From an uncultured Alistipes sp. (lineage in GTDB: Bacteria > Bacteroidota > Bacteroidia > Bacteroidales > Rikenellaceae): DNA of 45,252 bases. Shown here one piece after another: positions 1 to 6,702 of the stretch (position 1 is its first letter; each line of letters opens with the position of its first letter). The stretch is from NCBI GenBank assembly GCA_949286165.1, contig CASDZK010000056.1:1-45252 (forward strand). The letters run 5' to 3'. The notes beneath the pieces are model-generated. The model did not search any database, had not been told where the DNA came from, and saw nothing but the letters and a program-made list of their open reading frames with translations. Position numbers and translations under genes: made by a program.

Positions 1-999
1 GTCATCAAGGAATACGGCTTCGAATCCGTTTTCTTTTCGGTAATTTTCGGATTATTAATCCGTAATCTGTGGCACGTACCCGATTGGATGAAACCCGCCA
101 TTCAAGGCGAATTCTTCATCAAAATAGGCGTCGTCTGCTTAGGAGCCACGATTCTTTTCAGCGACGTGATGAAATCGGGAATATTCGGTCTTGTACAAGC
201 CTGTTTAGTCGTAGCGGCCGTTTGGTTTTTCGCTTTTTGGATTTCGCGCCGCAAAGGAGTCGATGAACGTTCGGCCATGATTCTGTCGAGCGGGGTTTCG
301 ATTTGCGGGGTTTCCGCCTGCATTACGGCGGCCCGCGTGGCAGGCGGCGACGACAAGAAATTGTCGTACATCGTCTCGCTGGTGCTTATCATCGTCGTGC
401 CGATGATTTATCTTATGCCGTGGTTAGCCGGTCTGATCCTTCCGCATCTGTTCGAACCTGCCGTAGCGCAAGAGGTAGCCGGAGCCTGGATCGGCGGCAC
501 GGTCGATACCACATCGGGTGTCGTGGCTTCCAGCGAAATGGTGGGCAAAGAAGCGCTGTCGCATGCCGTGATTATCAAAGGAGCCCAGAACGTATTGATC
601 GGGGGAGTCGCTTTTTTTATCGCCCTATACCTCTCTGCCCGCAGCAAAACCGGCACTTCCCAAAAGCCCTCGTTAGGCGTCGTATGGGAAAAATTTCCAA
701 AATTCATACTCGGATTCATTGCGGCTTCGCTCGTTTTCAGCCTGTTGCAATCCAACGGAAATTTCGTGCCCGATGCAAAAGGAAAACTCATCGAACCGGG
801 GGTAGCGAAAATGTTTTCCACCCTCTTCTTCTCCTTGGCTTTCGTCTGCATCGGCCTCGATACGCGTTTAAAGGAGATCATTTCGAAAGAAAACCGCAAC
901 CTGTTGAAAGCCTTCCTTACGGCCCAGACTTTCAACATCATCGTAACTTTCGTCATCGCCTGCTGCCTTTTCGGTATTCTGAAACCTTTATGGGCATAA
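1..999 (+). CDS. YeiH/UPF0324-type putative sulfate exporter, 5' truncated
   Basis: An open frame runs in from the left edge and stops with TAA at 997-999, so the window holds the last 332 codons and the true start lies outside. The internal ATG at 88 is not the start, because upstream codons read as good membrane protein (…FFSVIFGLLIRN…). The product is a polytopic inner-membrane protein with about nine or ten hydrophobic segments. The conserved Gly-rich stretch GVSICGVSACITAA and the later GAWIGGTVDTTSGVVAS are typical of the YeiH (UPF0324, 'putative sulfate exporter') family. Family knowledge: substrates are poorly established and the sulfate name is by analogy. It is followed by a perfect inverted repeat acting as terminator and by a convergent gene. 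Family assignment is good; substrate is unknown. Confidence 0.85.
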   Translation, partial: VIKEYGFESVFFSVIFGLLIRNLWHVPDWMKPAIQGEFFIKIGVVCLGATILFSDVMKSGIFGLVQACLVVAAVWFFAFWISRRKGVDERSAMILSSGVSICGVSACITAARVAGGDDKKLSYIVSLVLIIVVPMIYLMPWLAGLILPHLFEPAVAQEVAGAWIGGTVDTTSGVVASSEMVGKEALSHAVIIKGAQNVLIGGVAFFIALYLSARSKTGTSQKPSLGVVWEKFPKFILGFIAASLVFSLLQSNGNFVPDAKGKLIEPGVAKMFSTLFFSLAFVCIGLDTRLKEIISKENRNLLKAFLTAQTFNIIVTFVIACCLFGILKPLWA

Positions 1000-1053
1000 A
1001 GTCCCGTCCTCTCAGACACATAAAACGGCAGGAGCCTTCTTCGCTCCCGTTCA

Positions 1054-1098
1054 AAGACGAAGCCTTCCGGAAAACGGTTTCCCGGAAGGCTTCGTCTT
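1054..1098. terminator. Bidirectional intrinsic-type terminator
   Basis: A perfect 17-base inverted repeat (1054-1070 pairs with 1082-1098) encloses an 11-base loop. It begins with AA and ends with TT, so short T tracts follow on either strand. It sits between two convergent genes (ending at 999 on plus and 1161 on minus), where a shared terminator is expected. Confidence 0.8.
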
Positions 1099-1160
1099 AA
1101 ACCATTCCGATAAGTCCGAACGCAATAAAACCCGTTTCGATAAACGGTCGGATCTTTACA

Positions 1161-1688
1161 TTATTTCAATACCTCCAACAACTGAGGCATCATCGTCCAG
1201 ATCGCATTTTCATTCCGGGCCGTATAGAAATTTCCATCGATCGCCGAAGCCTCATCCACAACCTCCCCGTTGCTTATCGCAGATTTGGCCAACGGATGAA
1301 CCGCGATTTTCTTTCCTTTCGTAATTCCGACAATATCGAACATCATTCCGGCCGCACAATGGCCGATCATCAATTTCCCTTTTTTCCAAAACGTTTCGAT
1401 CTCTTCCAAAAGAGCTACATTATAAGGCTCCTGCGCATGGTCGCGAAACACGGGAACCGCATCGCCGCAAGCGAAAACAAGCGCATCGAACTCGTCCTCA
1501 CGGCCTTTCAAACTGGCGATCACATCATCGGCCTGAATGGAAATGCCGGAATTCGTCTTAATCAGACAAGTATCCGCCACAGCAAACACCTTGTAAGAAA
1601 TACCGTTTTCGAAAAAATTTTCCAAATACTGGAACAAACCGAATCCGTTTACCGGATTCACGGCCAGCACCGCTACTTTCTTTGCCAT
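1161..1688 (-). CDS. DJ-1/PfpI-family protein
   Basis: A 175-residue protein with the class I glutamine-amidotransferase-like fold of the DJ-1/PfpI family. The sequence opens with a Rossmann-like strand (KKVAVLAVNP). The nucleophile elbow is GHCAAG, with the reactive Cys at residue 111. A further Gly-rich strand turn (FACGDAVPVF) lies near residue 75. Relatives act as proteases, chaperones, deglycases or hydratases, and this sequence does not show which. The N-terminal acidic residue that usually supports the Cys in DJ-1 is not obvious here (NPVNGFG in that region). The length is typical of single-domain members. The gene is monocistronic, with a well-spaced promoter upstream at 1748-1778 and a leader of about 50 bases. 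The fold call is firm; the function is open. Confidence 0.8.
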   Translation of the reverse strand: MAKKVAVLAVNPVNGFGLFQYLENFFENGISYKVFAVADTCLIKTNSGISIQADDVIASLKGREDEFDALVFACGDAVPVFRDHAQEPYNVALLEEIETFWKKGKLMIGHCAAGMMFDIVGITKGKKIAVHPLAKSAISNGEVVDEASAIDGNFYTARNENAIWTMMPQLLEVLK

Positions 1689-1747
1689 AATCTCAAGCGT
1701 TTTTAACAGGTTACGGATATTTTATTTTCATATCCTTTGTTTATTTG

Positions 1748-1778
1748 CAAATATATGGCCAACCTACTTAAAAAACAA
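1748..1778 (-). promoter_or_regulatory. Promoter for the DJ-1-like gene
   Basis: On the minus strand a -7 element TATATTTG (1748-1755) lies 20 bases from a -33 TTG (1776-1778), matching the Bacteroidota sigma-ABfr pattern. A small hairpin (CTACTT at 1764-1769 with AAGTAG at 1777-1782) overlaps the spacer and could be an operator; that part is inference. Confidence 0.55.
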
Positions 1779-1801
1779 GTAGTTACGAAACCATCTGCAA
1801 C

Positions 1802-1815
1802 TTACCTGCAGGTAA
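1802..1815. repeat. 14-bp perfect palindrome upstream of the recombinase
   Basis: TTACCTGCAGGTAA is its own reverse complement. It lies in the 325-base gap between the divergent DJ-1-like gene and the tyrosine recombinase, 20 bases from the CTACTT/AAGTAG hairpin. It could be a protein binding site for either gene or a recombinase core site. Nothing in the sequence decides between these. Confidence 0.5.
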
Positions 1816-2013
1816 CCTTTATTGATTTTCAGGCCGATATGTCCGCAAAAATTTTTACTGTTCGCGCCGCCGGAATTCCCGTTTTTCCGATTTCGAACGG
1901 CATGCCCACACCGAACGGTTTTGTTTCACGAACGCAAATCCCGCTTTTTATTCCTATCGGCAAATCCTCCGAATAAATCCTATTTTCAATCCCGCATTAA
2001 AAAACTAAAAAAC

Positions 2014-3249
2014 ATGACTACCATCAAAGTAAAATTTCGATCGCCGGACCGTCCGGACATTCCCGGGACATTGTTTTATTGTTTAACGCGTAAGAAGCGG
2101 ACCCGGCAATGGCCTACCGGTTACCGGTTGTTTCCTGCCGAATGGCACGCAATCGCCGATTTCGATTTTCTATCCGATTCCCCTTCCCTGCCCGTACTCC
2201 CGACTACGGAACGACACCCGGTCCCGACTTCCGTCCGGGAAGCTGTCCGGAACGATCTGCTGCGCATCAAGGACATCATTTCATTTTTAGAATCTTCCGT
2301 ACCCGATTACTCGCCGGACCAGTTGATCGAACAAATCAAAAAACACCGCAACGAACATACGCTGCGAACTTTTACCGAACGGCTCATTCGGGAAATGGAA
2401 AAAAAGAGACAGTTCAAAACCGCACAATCCTACCGTTATACGCTACACAGCTTTTTGAAATTCATGGGAAACGACTTTTCATGGCTGTCGGACATAACAG
2501 CCGGCTCCATCGCGGAATACGAATGCTGGCTGCAATGCCGCGGCGTAGGATCAAACACCGTTTCCTATTATATGCGCACTCTTCGTTCCATCTACAACAA
2601 AGCCGCAGAACAAAACCTGATTCCCCAGCAATTCCCCTTCAAACGAGTCTATACGGGCATTGCCAAAACCCGGAAAAGGGCGGTGGACAAAAGCGCCATC
2701 GTCCGGCTGAAAAAACTTCCGCTCATTCCCGGATCCACTCTGGCCTTCGCCAGAGACCTCTTTCTGTTCAGCCTCTATGCCCGGGGCATGGCATTCATAG
2801 ATATCGCCCATTTACGCCGACGCAATTTACAAGGCGATGTTCTCCATTATTTCCGGCACAAAACCGGGCAACCGCTATACGTCAAATTAGAACCCTGCAT
2901 GCTTGAAATCATCGACCGGTACGTCGTCTCCGAAACTCCCGACCAATACCTGTTTCCCATTCTCAAAAGCACGGAGCCGGCCCAGGTCTTTTTAGAATAC
3001 CGGAACGCTCTGACCACCTACAACAGACTGCTGAAACATCTGTCGAAAAGGGCGGCGTTGGACATTCCGCTCTCTTCCTATGTGGCCCGGCATACGTGGG
3101 CGACCCTGGCCCATAAAAACGCTGTTCCCATTCCCGTCATCAGCGAAGGATTGGGACATTACTCGGAAAAAACCACAAGAATATACCTCTCCTCCCTGGA
3201 CCAGTCCATGATAGACAAAGCCAACGCCTCCCTGCTGAATACGCTGTAA
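2014..3249 (+). CDS. Tyrosine recombinase / site-specific integrase
   Basis: A 411-residue phage-integrase-type recombinase of the Bacteroidota kind. The N-terminal arm-type domain starts MTTIKVKFRSP, a SAM-like core-binding domain spans about 110-215, and the catalytic domain runs from about 235 to the end. Catalytic residues visible are Arg257 (YARGMAF), a Lys near 290 (FRHKTG), Arg359 in YVARHTWA, His382 (GLGHYS) and the Tyr391 nucleophile (RIYLSS). The usual first His of HxxR is Tyr here, as I recall from other Bacteroides members. I chose the ATG at 2014 because the open frame upstream to 1822 does not look like protein. No excisionase, relaxase, cargo or tRNA attachment site lies nearby, so this resembles the solitary DNA invertases used for phase variation more than a prophage integrase; that is inference. 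Confidence 0.9.
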   Translation: MTTIKVKFRSPDRPDIPGTLFYCLTRKKRTRQWPTGYRLFPAEWHAIADFDFLSDSPSLPVLPTTERHPVPTSVREAVRNDLLRIKDIISFLESSVPDYSPDQLIEQIKKHRNEHTLRTFTERLIREMEKKRQFKTAQSYRYTLHSFLKFMGNDFSWLSDITAGSIAEYECWLQCRGVGSNTVSYYMRTLRSIYNKAAEQNLIPQQFPFKRVYTGIAKTRKRAVDKSAIVRLKKLPLIPGSTLAFARDLFLFSLYARGMAFIDIAHLRRRNLQGDVLHYFRHKTGQPLYVKLEPCMLEIIDRYVVSETPDQYLFPILKSTEPAQVFLEYRNALTTYNRLLKHLSKRAALDIPLSSYVARHTWATLAHKNAVPIPVISEGLGHYSEKTTRIYLSSLDQSMIDKANASLLNTL

Positions 3250-3397
3250 CCGCATGCCTCTCGTTTCTTCCGTATTCATGTTCCGTTTACAAACCGCACC
3301 CCGAACCCGGCATCCGCGCTCCGATCCCTTGTCCGACAAAATTCCGCAAGGATTGCCCGTTTTTTATTACTTTTATCCGAACCTTAATGACAACACA

Positions 3398-3844
3398 ATG
3401 AATTATCGCATCGATACGGTAAAAAAATCGGATTTGCCCGCATTGAAAATCCTGTACAAGGAATTGATCGACGAACCGTCCGAGCTTTCCGACATGGAAC
3501 GGAGCTTCGACACGATGGCGAACGATCCGGCCTATCAATTGTTGGGCGTCCGCAACGCATCCGGAGAATTGACAGGCTCGGTGCTGTCCATTCTATGTAC
3601 CGATATTTTCGGGGCCTGCCGTCCGTTTCTCGTCATCGAGAACCTCATCGTCAGAAGCGATTGCCGAGGAACGGGAATAGGACATTTATTGATGGAACAC
3701 GCGGAAAAAAGAGCCCGCCGGCACGGATGCGGTTATACCATGCTGGTATCGGACGCCCGGCGCGAAAGGGCGCATCGGTTCTACCGGTCGTTAGGATACA
3801 CGGAAGAAAAAGGGTTCAAAAAATATTTTTTACCGAAAGAATAG
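3398..3844 (+). CDS. GNAT-family N-acetyltransferase
   Basis: A 148-residue single-domain GNAT. Motif A is visible as ENLIVRSDCRGTGIGHLL, where the (R/Q)xxGxG acetyl-CoA loop is RGTGIG. Motif B follows with HRFYRSLGYTEE, the usual Tyr-containing C-terminal end. The start is the ATG at 3398, after which residues match the family N-terminus (YRIDTVKKSDLPAL); an upstream in-frame extension to 3254 is Pro/Arg-rich and not convincing. The substrate cannot be read from sequence. It is separated from the recombinase by 148 bases and is convergent with a second GNAT, the two stop codons being 12 bases apart. Confidence 0.85.
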   Translation: MNYRIDTVKKSDLPALKILYKELIDEPSELSDMERSFDTMANDPAYQLLGVRNASGELTGSVLSILCTDIFGACRPFLVIENLIVRSDCRGTGIGHLLMEHAEKRARRHGCGYTMLVSDARRERAHRFYRSLGYTEEKGFKKYFLPKE

Positions 3845-3856
3845 GCTTGAAACCGT

Positions 3857-4354
3857 TTAAAATTCTGCAAACGCTTCCCATATCCGTTTGCGCATGACGT
3901 AATTGACCAACCGTTCGCCGTTTATGACCACCTCCTGCCCGGCAACCGTCTCGTACCCCTGTTTCTCAAAAAATCCCCGCGCCGTAACGCTCACTTCGGA
4001 CCGACAGGTGCAAGCGCCGCCCCTCCGGGCGACTTCTTCAGCCGTTTCCAACAGCAACCGGGCAATACCGCACCCCTGACGGTCGGCATGCACGAACAAG
4101 GAGTGAATATGCCCCGAAAGGGAGACCGAAACGAATCCGACGAGTTCCCGCCGTTCGTCTTCCGCCGCAAAAAAGAGCAAGCCGCTGCCGAACAGCTCTT
4201 CCCATCGTTCCTCCGTTCCCCGGGCGCTCCACGCACGGACCTGTGCCGGCGTGTAATCCCGAATATTAATCCGCAATACCGTGTCGCGAAACAATCCGGC
4301 CAACTTAGGAATATCCCGGCGATCAGCCGGACGAACGGAAAAAAGTTCTTTCAT
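3857..4354 (-). CDS. GNAT-family N-acetyltransferase, last gene of a four-gene operon
   Basis: A 165-residue GNAT protein. It begins with the common family opening (FSVRPADRRDIPKLAGLF), carries the acetyl-CoA loop RQGCGIARLL near residue 98, and ends with ARGFFEKQGYETV, a typical motif B. It resembles single-domain YafP/ElaA-like acetyltransferases; the substrate is unknown. The ATG at 4354 is preferred. A GTG at 4369 that overlaps the Nudix stop codon is possible and would add five residues. It lies 11 bases after the Nudix gene and is probably co-transcribed with it. The neighbouring plus-strand GNAT (3398-3844) differs in sequence, so this is not a recent duplication. Confidence 0.83.
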   Translation of the reverse strand: MKELFSVRPADRRDIPKLAGLFRDTVLRINIRDYTPAQVRAWSARGTEERWEELFGSGLLFFAAEDERRELVGFVSVSLSGHIHSLFVHADRQGCGIARLLLETAEEVARRGGACTCRSEVSVTARGFFEKQGYETVAGQEVVINGERLVNYVMRKRIWEAFAEF

Positions 4355-4365
4355 GCCCGAATTTC

Positions 4366-4932
4366 TCACATCAACTTATTTTCCGCCATATATCTCCACA
4401 GCGGAGCCGCATGCAACGCCTGCTCTATAGCTCCCGACTTCAACAAATCCCGTACTTCGTCCAGCGACAACAGATGAACGCTCAGGTCTTCCGTAACATC
4501 CAGATGCCGGTCGGATACCGGCTCCACTCCGATCGCCAGAAAACAGTGCGTCATATTGGAATGGGTGCCGGGATTCGCGGAAAGCACCATATATTCGGAC
4601 CAATCGCCCCCGCCGAAACCGGTCTCTTCCAACAACTCCCGCCGGGCCGAAACCAAAGGCGTTCCATCCTCGGGCTCGCACACTCCGGCGCAAAGTTCAT
4701 ACGACGTATGGCCCGAACCGTGGCGATACTGACGGACAAAGACGAACCGGCGATCGGTCGTCACGGCCAACACGCACACCCATTCGGGATATTCCAACAC
4801 ATAATAATCCGGAATACGGCTGCCGGTGGGCAGTTCCACGCTTTCATGCCGCACAGTAAACCAAGGTTCGCGAAAAAGATATTCGCTGGACAACACCCGC
4901 CATTTTCCGTCGTCGTTTTTCTTCTTTTCCAT
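4366..4932 (-). CDS. Nudix hydrolase, ADP-ribose pyrophosphatase-like
   Basis: A 188-residue Nudix protein. The order of elements fits the ADP-ribose/nucleotide-sugar pyrophosphatase group: an N-terminal β-domain (LSSEYLFREPWFTVRHE), a core strand (FVFVRQYRHG), then the Nudix box beginning ELCAGVCEPEDG and ending RELLEETGF. The REXXEE metal-binding part is intact. The first half has one extra residue and reads DG where the canonical box has E, so spacing from the Gly to REL is 14 instead of 13. It would cleave X-linked nucleoside diphosphates; ADP-ribose is the best guess by overall similarity. It sits 10 bases downstream of the DUF5131 gene and 11 bases upstream of the GNAT start, inside one operon. 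Confidence 0.85.
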   Translation of the reverse strand: MEKKKNDDGKWRVLSSEYLFREPWFTVRHESVELPTGSRIPDYYVLEYPEWVCVLAVTTDRRFVFVRQYRHGSGHTSYELCAGVCEPEDGTPLVSARRELLEETGFGGGDWSEYMVLSANPGTHSNMTHCFLAIGVEPVSDRHLDVTEDLSVHLLSLDEVRDLLKSGAIEQALHAAPLWRYMAENKLM

Positions 4933-4942
4933 AAGTTCTACA

Positions 4943-5656
4943 TTATTTGAAATCGATGGCCGCCTTGCAAGCCTGAATATGCTGGAGAGAGCGGGGAATA
5001 CGGTAAACCCGCCCGTCTTTCAGCAACCGCGCGCCGGTCTGCCGGAACCGGAACGCCACATCCCGCTCCATGCACTGCCTCCGAAGGTCGAGCACCCAAC
5101 CGTAATCGCATGCCCGGGCCCTGCCGCCCGATTCGCCGCCCGCAATTACCTGTTCCACCCACGGCCCCAAATAAGGCATGAGATCCACGGCTTCCAACAA
5201 CGGCTCGCAAACGATCAGCTTATGCCGGATAGGCGCCTCGCGGTAAATAGGCAGCCGATAATCGGCCCTGTCCTGATTCTCCACCGTACAGCAAACGGTA
5301 ACATGCTCATATCCTTCGCCCCAGTCTTCCGGAAGCCCCACGCCGAACCGGTCGATGCGTTTGGTCACGATGAAGAAATGCAGATCGCCGCGTTCCCGAA
5401 TCATTCGCCATGCCGCCGGACGCCACTCGTCAGCCTCTTCCAAAAAGAAATCGGAACTGAAACAGGTATAAACCGTAGCGCCGGACGCCAATTTATACTC
5501 CCGTCTCCGGTTACGGCGAACGGGCAGATCGAAAGCGGCCGTTTTCGCTATCTCCCGGCTATCCCGTCCATGCCGGGCATCGATTCGGTAAACGTAGCAA
5601 TTCCGACACCCCTCGCTCAACTTCCGGCAACCGTGCCAAGGATTCCATCCCGCCAT
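4943..5656 (-). CDS. DUF5131 (phage Gp37/Gp68-like) putative radical-SAM protein
   Basis: A 237-residue protein opening with MAGWNPWHGCRKLSEGC and then RNCYVYR. The spacing Cys-x6-Cys-x2-Cys-Tyr near residues 10-20 is the hallmark of DUF5131/phage Gp37-Gp68 proteins, which are predicted to bind an iron-sulfur cluster in a radical-SAM-like fold. Further conserved pieces are FFIVTKRIDRF, VTVCCTVENQDRAD, and IAGGESGGRARACD in the second half. No reaction is established for the family. I chose the ATG at 5656 because it overlaps the EamA stop codon (TGATG), a coupling arrangement; an upstream ATG at 5707 lies inside the EamA gene. The protein is basic and Cys-rich. The family is often found in phages and mobile DNA, but here it is embedded in an operon with EamA, Nudix and GNAT genes. 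Confidence 0.85.
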   Translation of the reverse strand: MAGWNPWHGCRKLSEGCRNCYVYRIDARHGRDSREIAKTAAFDLPVRRNRRREYKLASGATVYTCFSSDFFLEEADEWRPAAWRMIRERGDLHFFIVTKRIDRFGVGLPEDWGEGYEHVTVCCTVENQDRADYRLPIYREAPIRHKLIVCEPLLEAVDLMPYLGPWVEQVIAGGESGGRARACDYGWVLDLRRQCMERDVAFRFRQTGARLLKDGRVYRIPRSLQHIQACKAAIDFK

Positions 5657-6579
5657 CAACAACGCTCCTTTTGTGAACGCCTGAACCGGATCTCCGGCCA
5701 ACGGCATCCGTTTTCAGCCACGTAAACGCCGCCCAGAATCAACACGGTCCCCATCATGGCGATCCATGTGATCCGCTCGTCGAGAATCGCGGCGGAAGCC
5801 AATAGGGTAACGAGCGGTGTCAGGTAAATATAATTGGTTGCCCGTACCGCGCCGAGATGCTTGACCGCGATATTCCAAAGAATAAAACAGATCAGGGAAG
5901 CGATCAGTCCCAGGAACAACAGATTTCCCCACACCGCAGGACGAAGCAGAATCTCCGCATCGGTTCGCAACGGATGAAACAGAAACACAGGCAAAATCGT
6001 CAGCAATCCGTAAAAAAAGACTTTGCGCGTAACGAACAGCACCGGATATTTTTCCAACCCCTTTACCGCCAGATTATAACAAGCCCACAACAAAGCGGCG
6101 GCCACGGACAGCAAATCGCCCCACGGTTCGATTTTCAAAACGAACCGGCCGTTGAACACAACGAAAGCCACCCCGGCAAGAGCCAGCAGGGAACCGACGG
6201 CAAAACTCCGGGAAAACCCGCGTTCTTTTCCGAACAGGCGAACGAGTGCGGCCGTCAATACCGGGGCCGTGCAAATAATGAGAGCCACGTTGGAAGCCAA
6301 CGTGATTTCCAACGCCATATTTTCCGTCAGGAAATACAACGACCCGCCGCATATCCCGGCAACGGCCGACAGGCATTCGTCCTTCAGGTTTCCCGTCCAC
6401 AACATCCGGGGCGACAACAGCCAAATCGACAAATAGGCGACCAGGAACCGGTAAAAAAAGATGTCGGCCGGCGTCAGGCCGTTCGCCAACAATATCTTCG
6501 TGGAAACGAAAGTCGTACCCCACACGATTACCGCTGTCAGAACCAACAGATGATACACATACGTTTTATAAACAGGCAT
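5656..6579 (-). CDS. EamA/DMT-superfamily transporter
   Basis: A 307-residue inner-membrane protein with about ten hydrophobic helices in two EamA repeats. The first repeat opens with LLVLTAVIVWGTTFVSTKILL, cut here as AVIVWGTTFVSTK, followed by ADIFFYRFLVAYLS. The second repeat contains AALLWACYNLAVKGLEK and ends with LDERITWIAMMGTVLILGGV, of which LDERITW and ILGGV are the conserved parts. Drug/metabolite transporters of this type export amino acids, purines or toxic metabolites; the substrate cannot be told. It is the first gene of a minus-strand operon; its TGA overlaps the ATG of the DUF5131 gene. No clear promoter could be picked in the 123 bases upstream. Confidence 0.87.
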   Translation of the reverse strand: MPVYKTYVYHLLVLTAVIVWGTTFVSTKILLANGLTPADIFFYRFLVAYLSIWLLSPRMLWTGNLKDECLSAVAGICGGSLYFLTENMALEITLASNVALIICTAPVLTAALVRLFGKERGFSRSFAVGSLLALAGVAFVVFNGRFVLKIEPWGDLLSVAAALLWACYNLAVKGLEKYPVLFVTRKVFFYGLLTILPVFLFHPLRTDAEILLRPAVWGNLLFLGLIASLICFILWNIAVKHLGAVRATNYIYLTPLVTLLASAAILDERITWIAMMGTVLILGGVYVAENGCRWPEIRFRRSQKERC

Positions 6580-6611
6580 ATTTCCTTCTCGATTTTACAG
6601 TAGCCGAAACA

Positions 6612-6641
6612 GCCGGTTTTCGGCCGTCGGCACGAACCGGC
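6612..6641 (-). terminator. Possible terminator after GH84
   Basis: GCCGGTT (6612-6618) pairs with AACCGGC (6635-6641) around a 16-base loop that itself can pair. There is only a short T-rich stretch downstream on the minus strand. It lies between the GH84 stop and the EamA start and would separate the two units. Confidence 0.35.
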
Positions 6642-6702
6642 CGCAACGTCCGATTCCCCGGGAGAGAAATTCCGGTCCCGGCGCATTTCGCGCGCTTCGT
6701 TC

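Noticed and set aside
1822..2013. N-terminal extension of the tyrosine recombinase
   Set aside because: The 64 residues are Phe/Pro/Arg-rich and unlike the family; the ATG at 2014 gives the normal N-terminus.
4826..5725. 299-codon open frame on the plus strand
   Set aside because: Antisense to the Nudix/DUF5131/EamA operon, whose proteins have clear family motifs.
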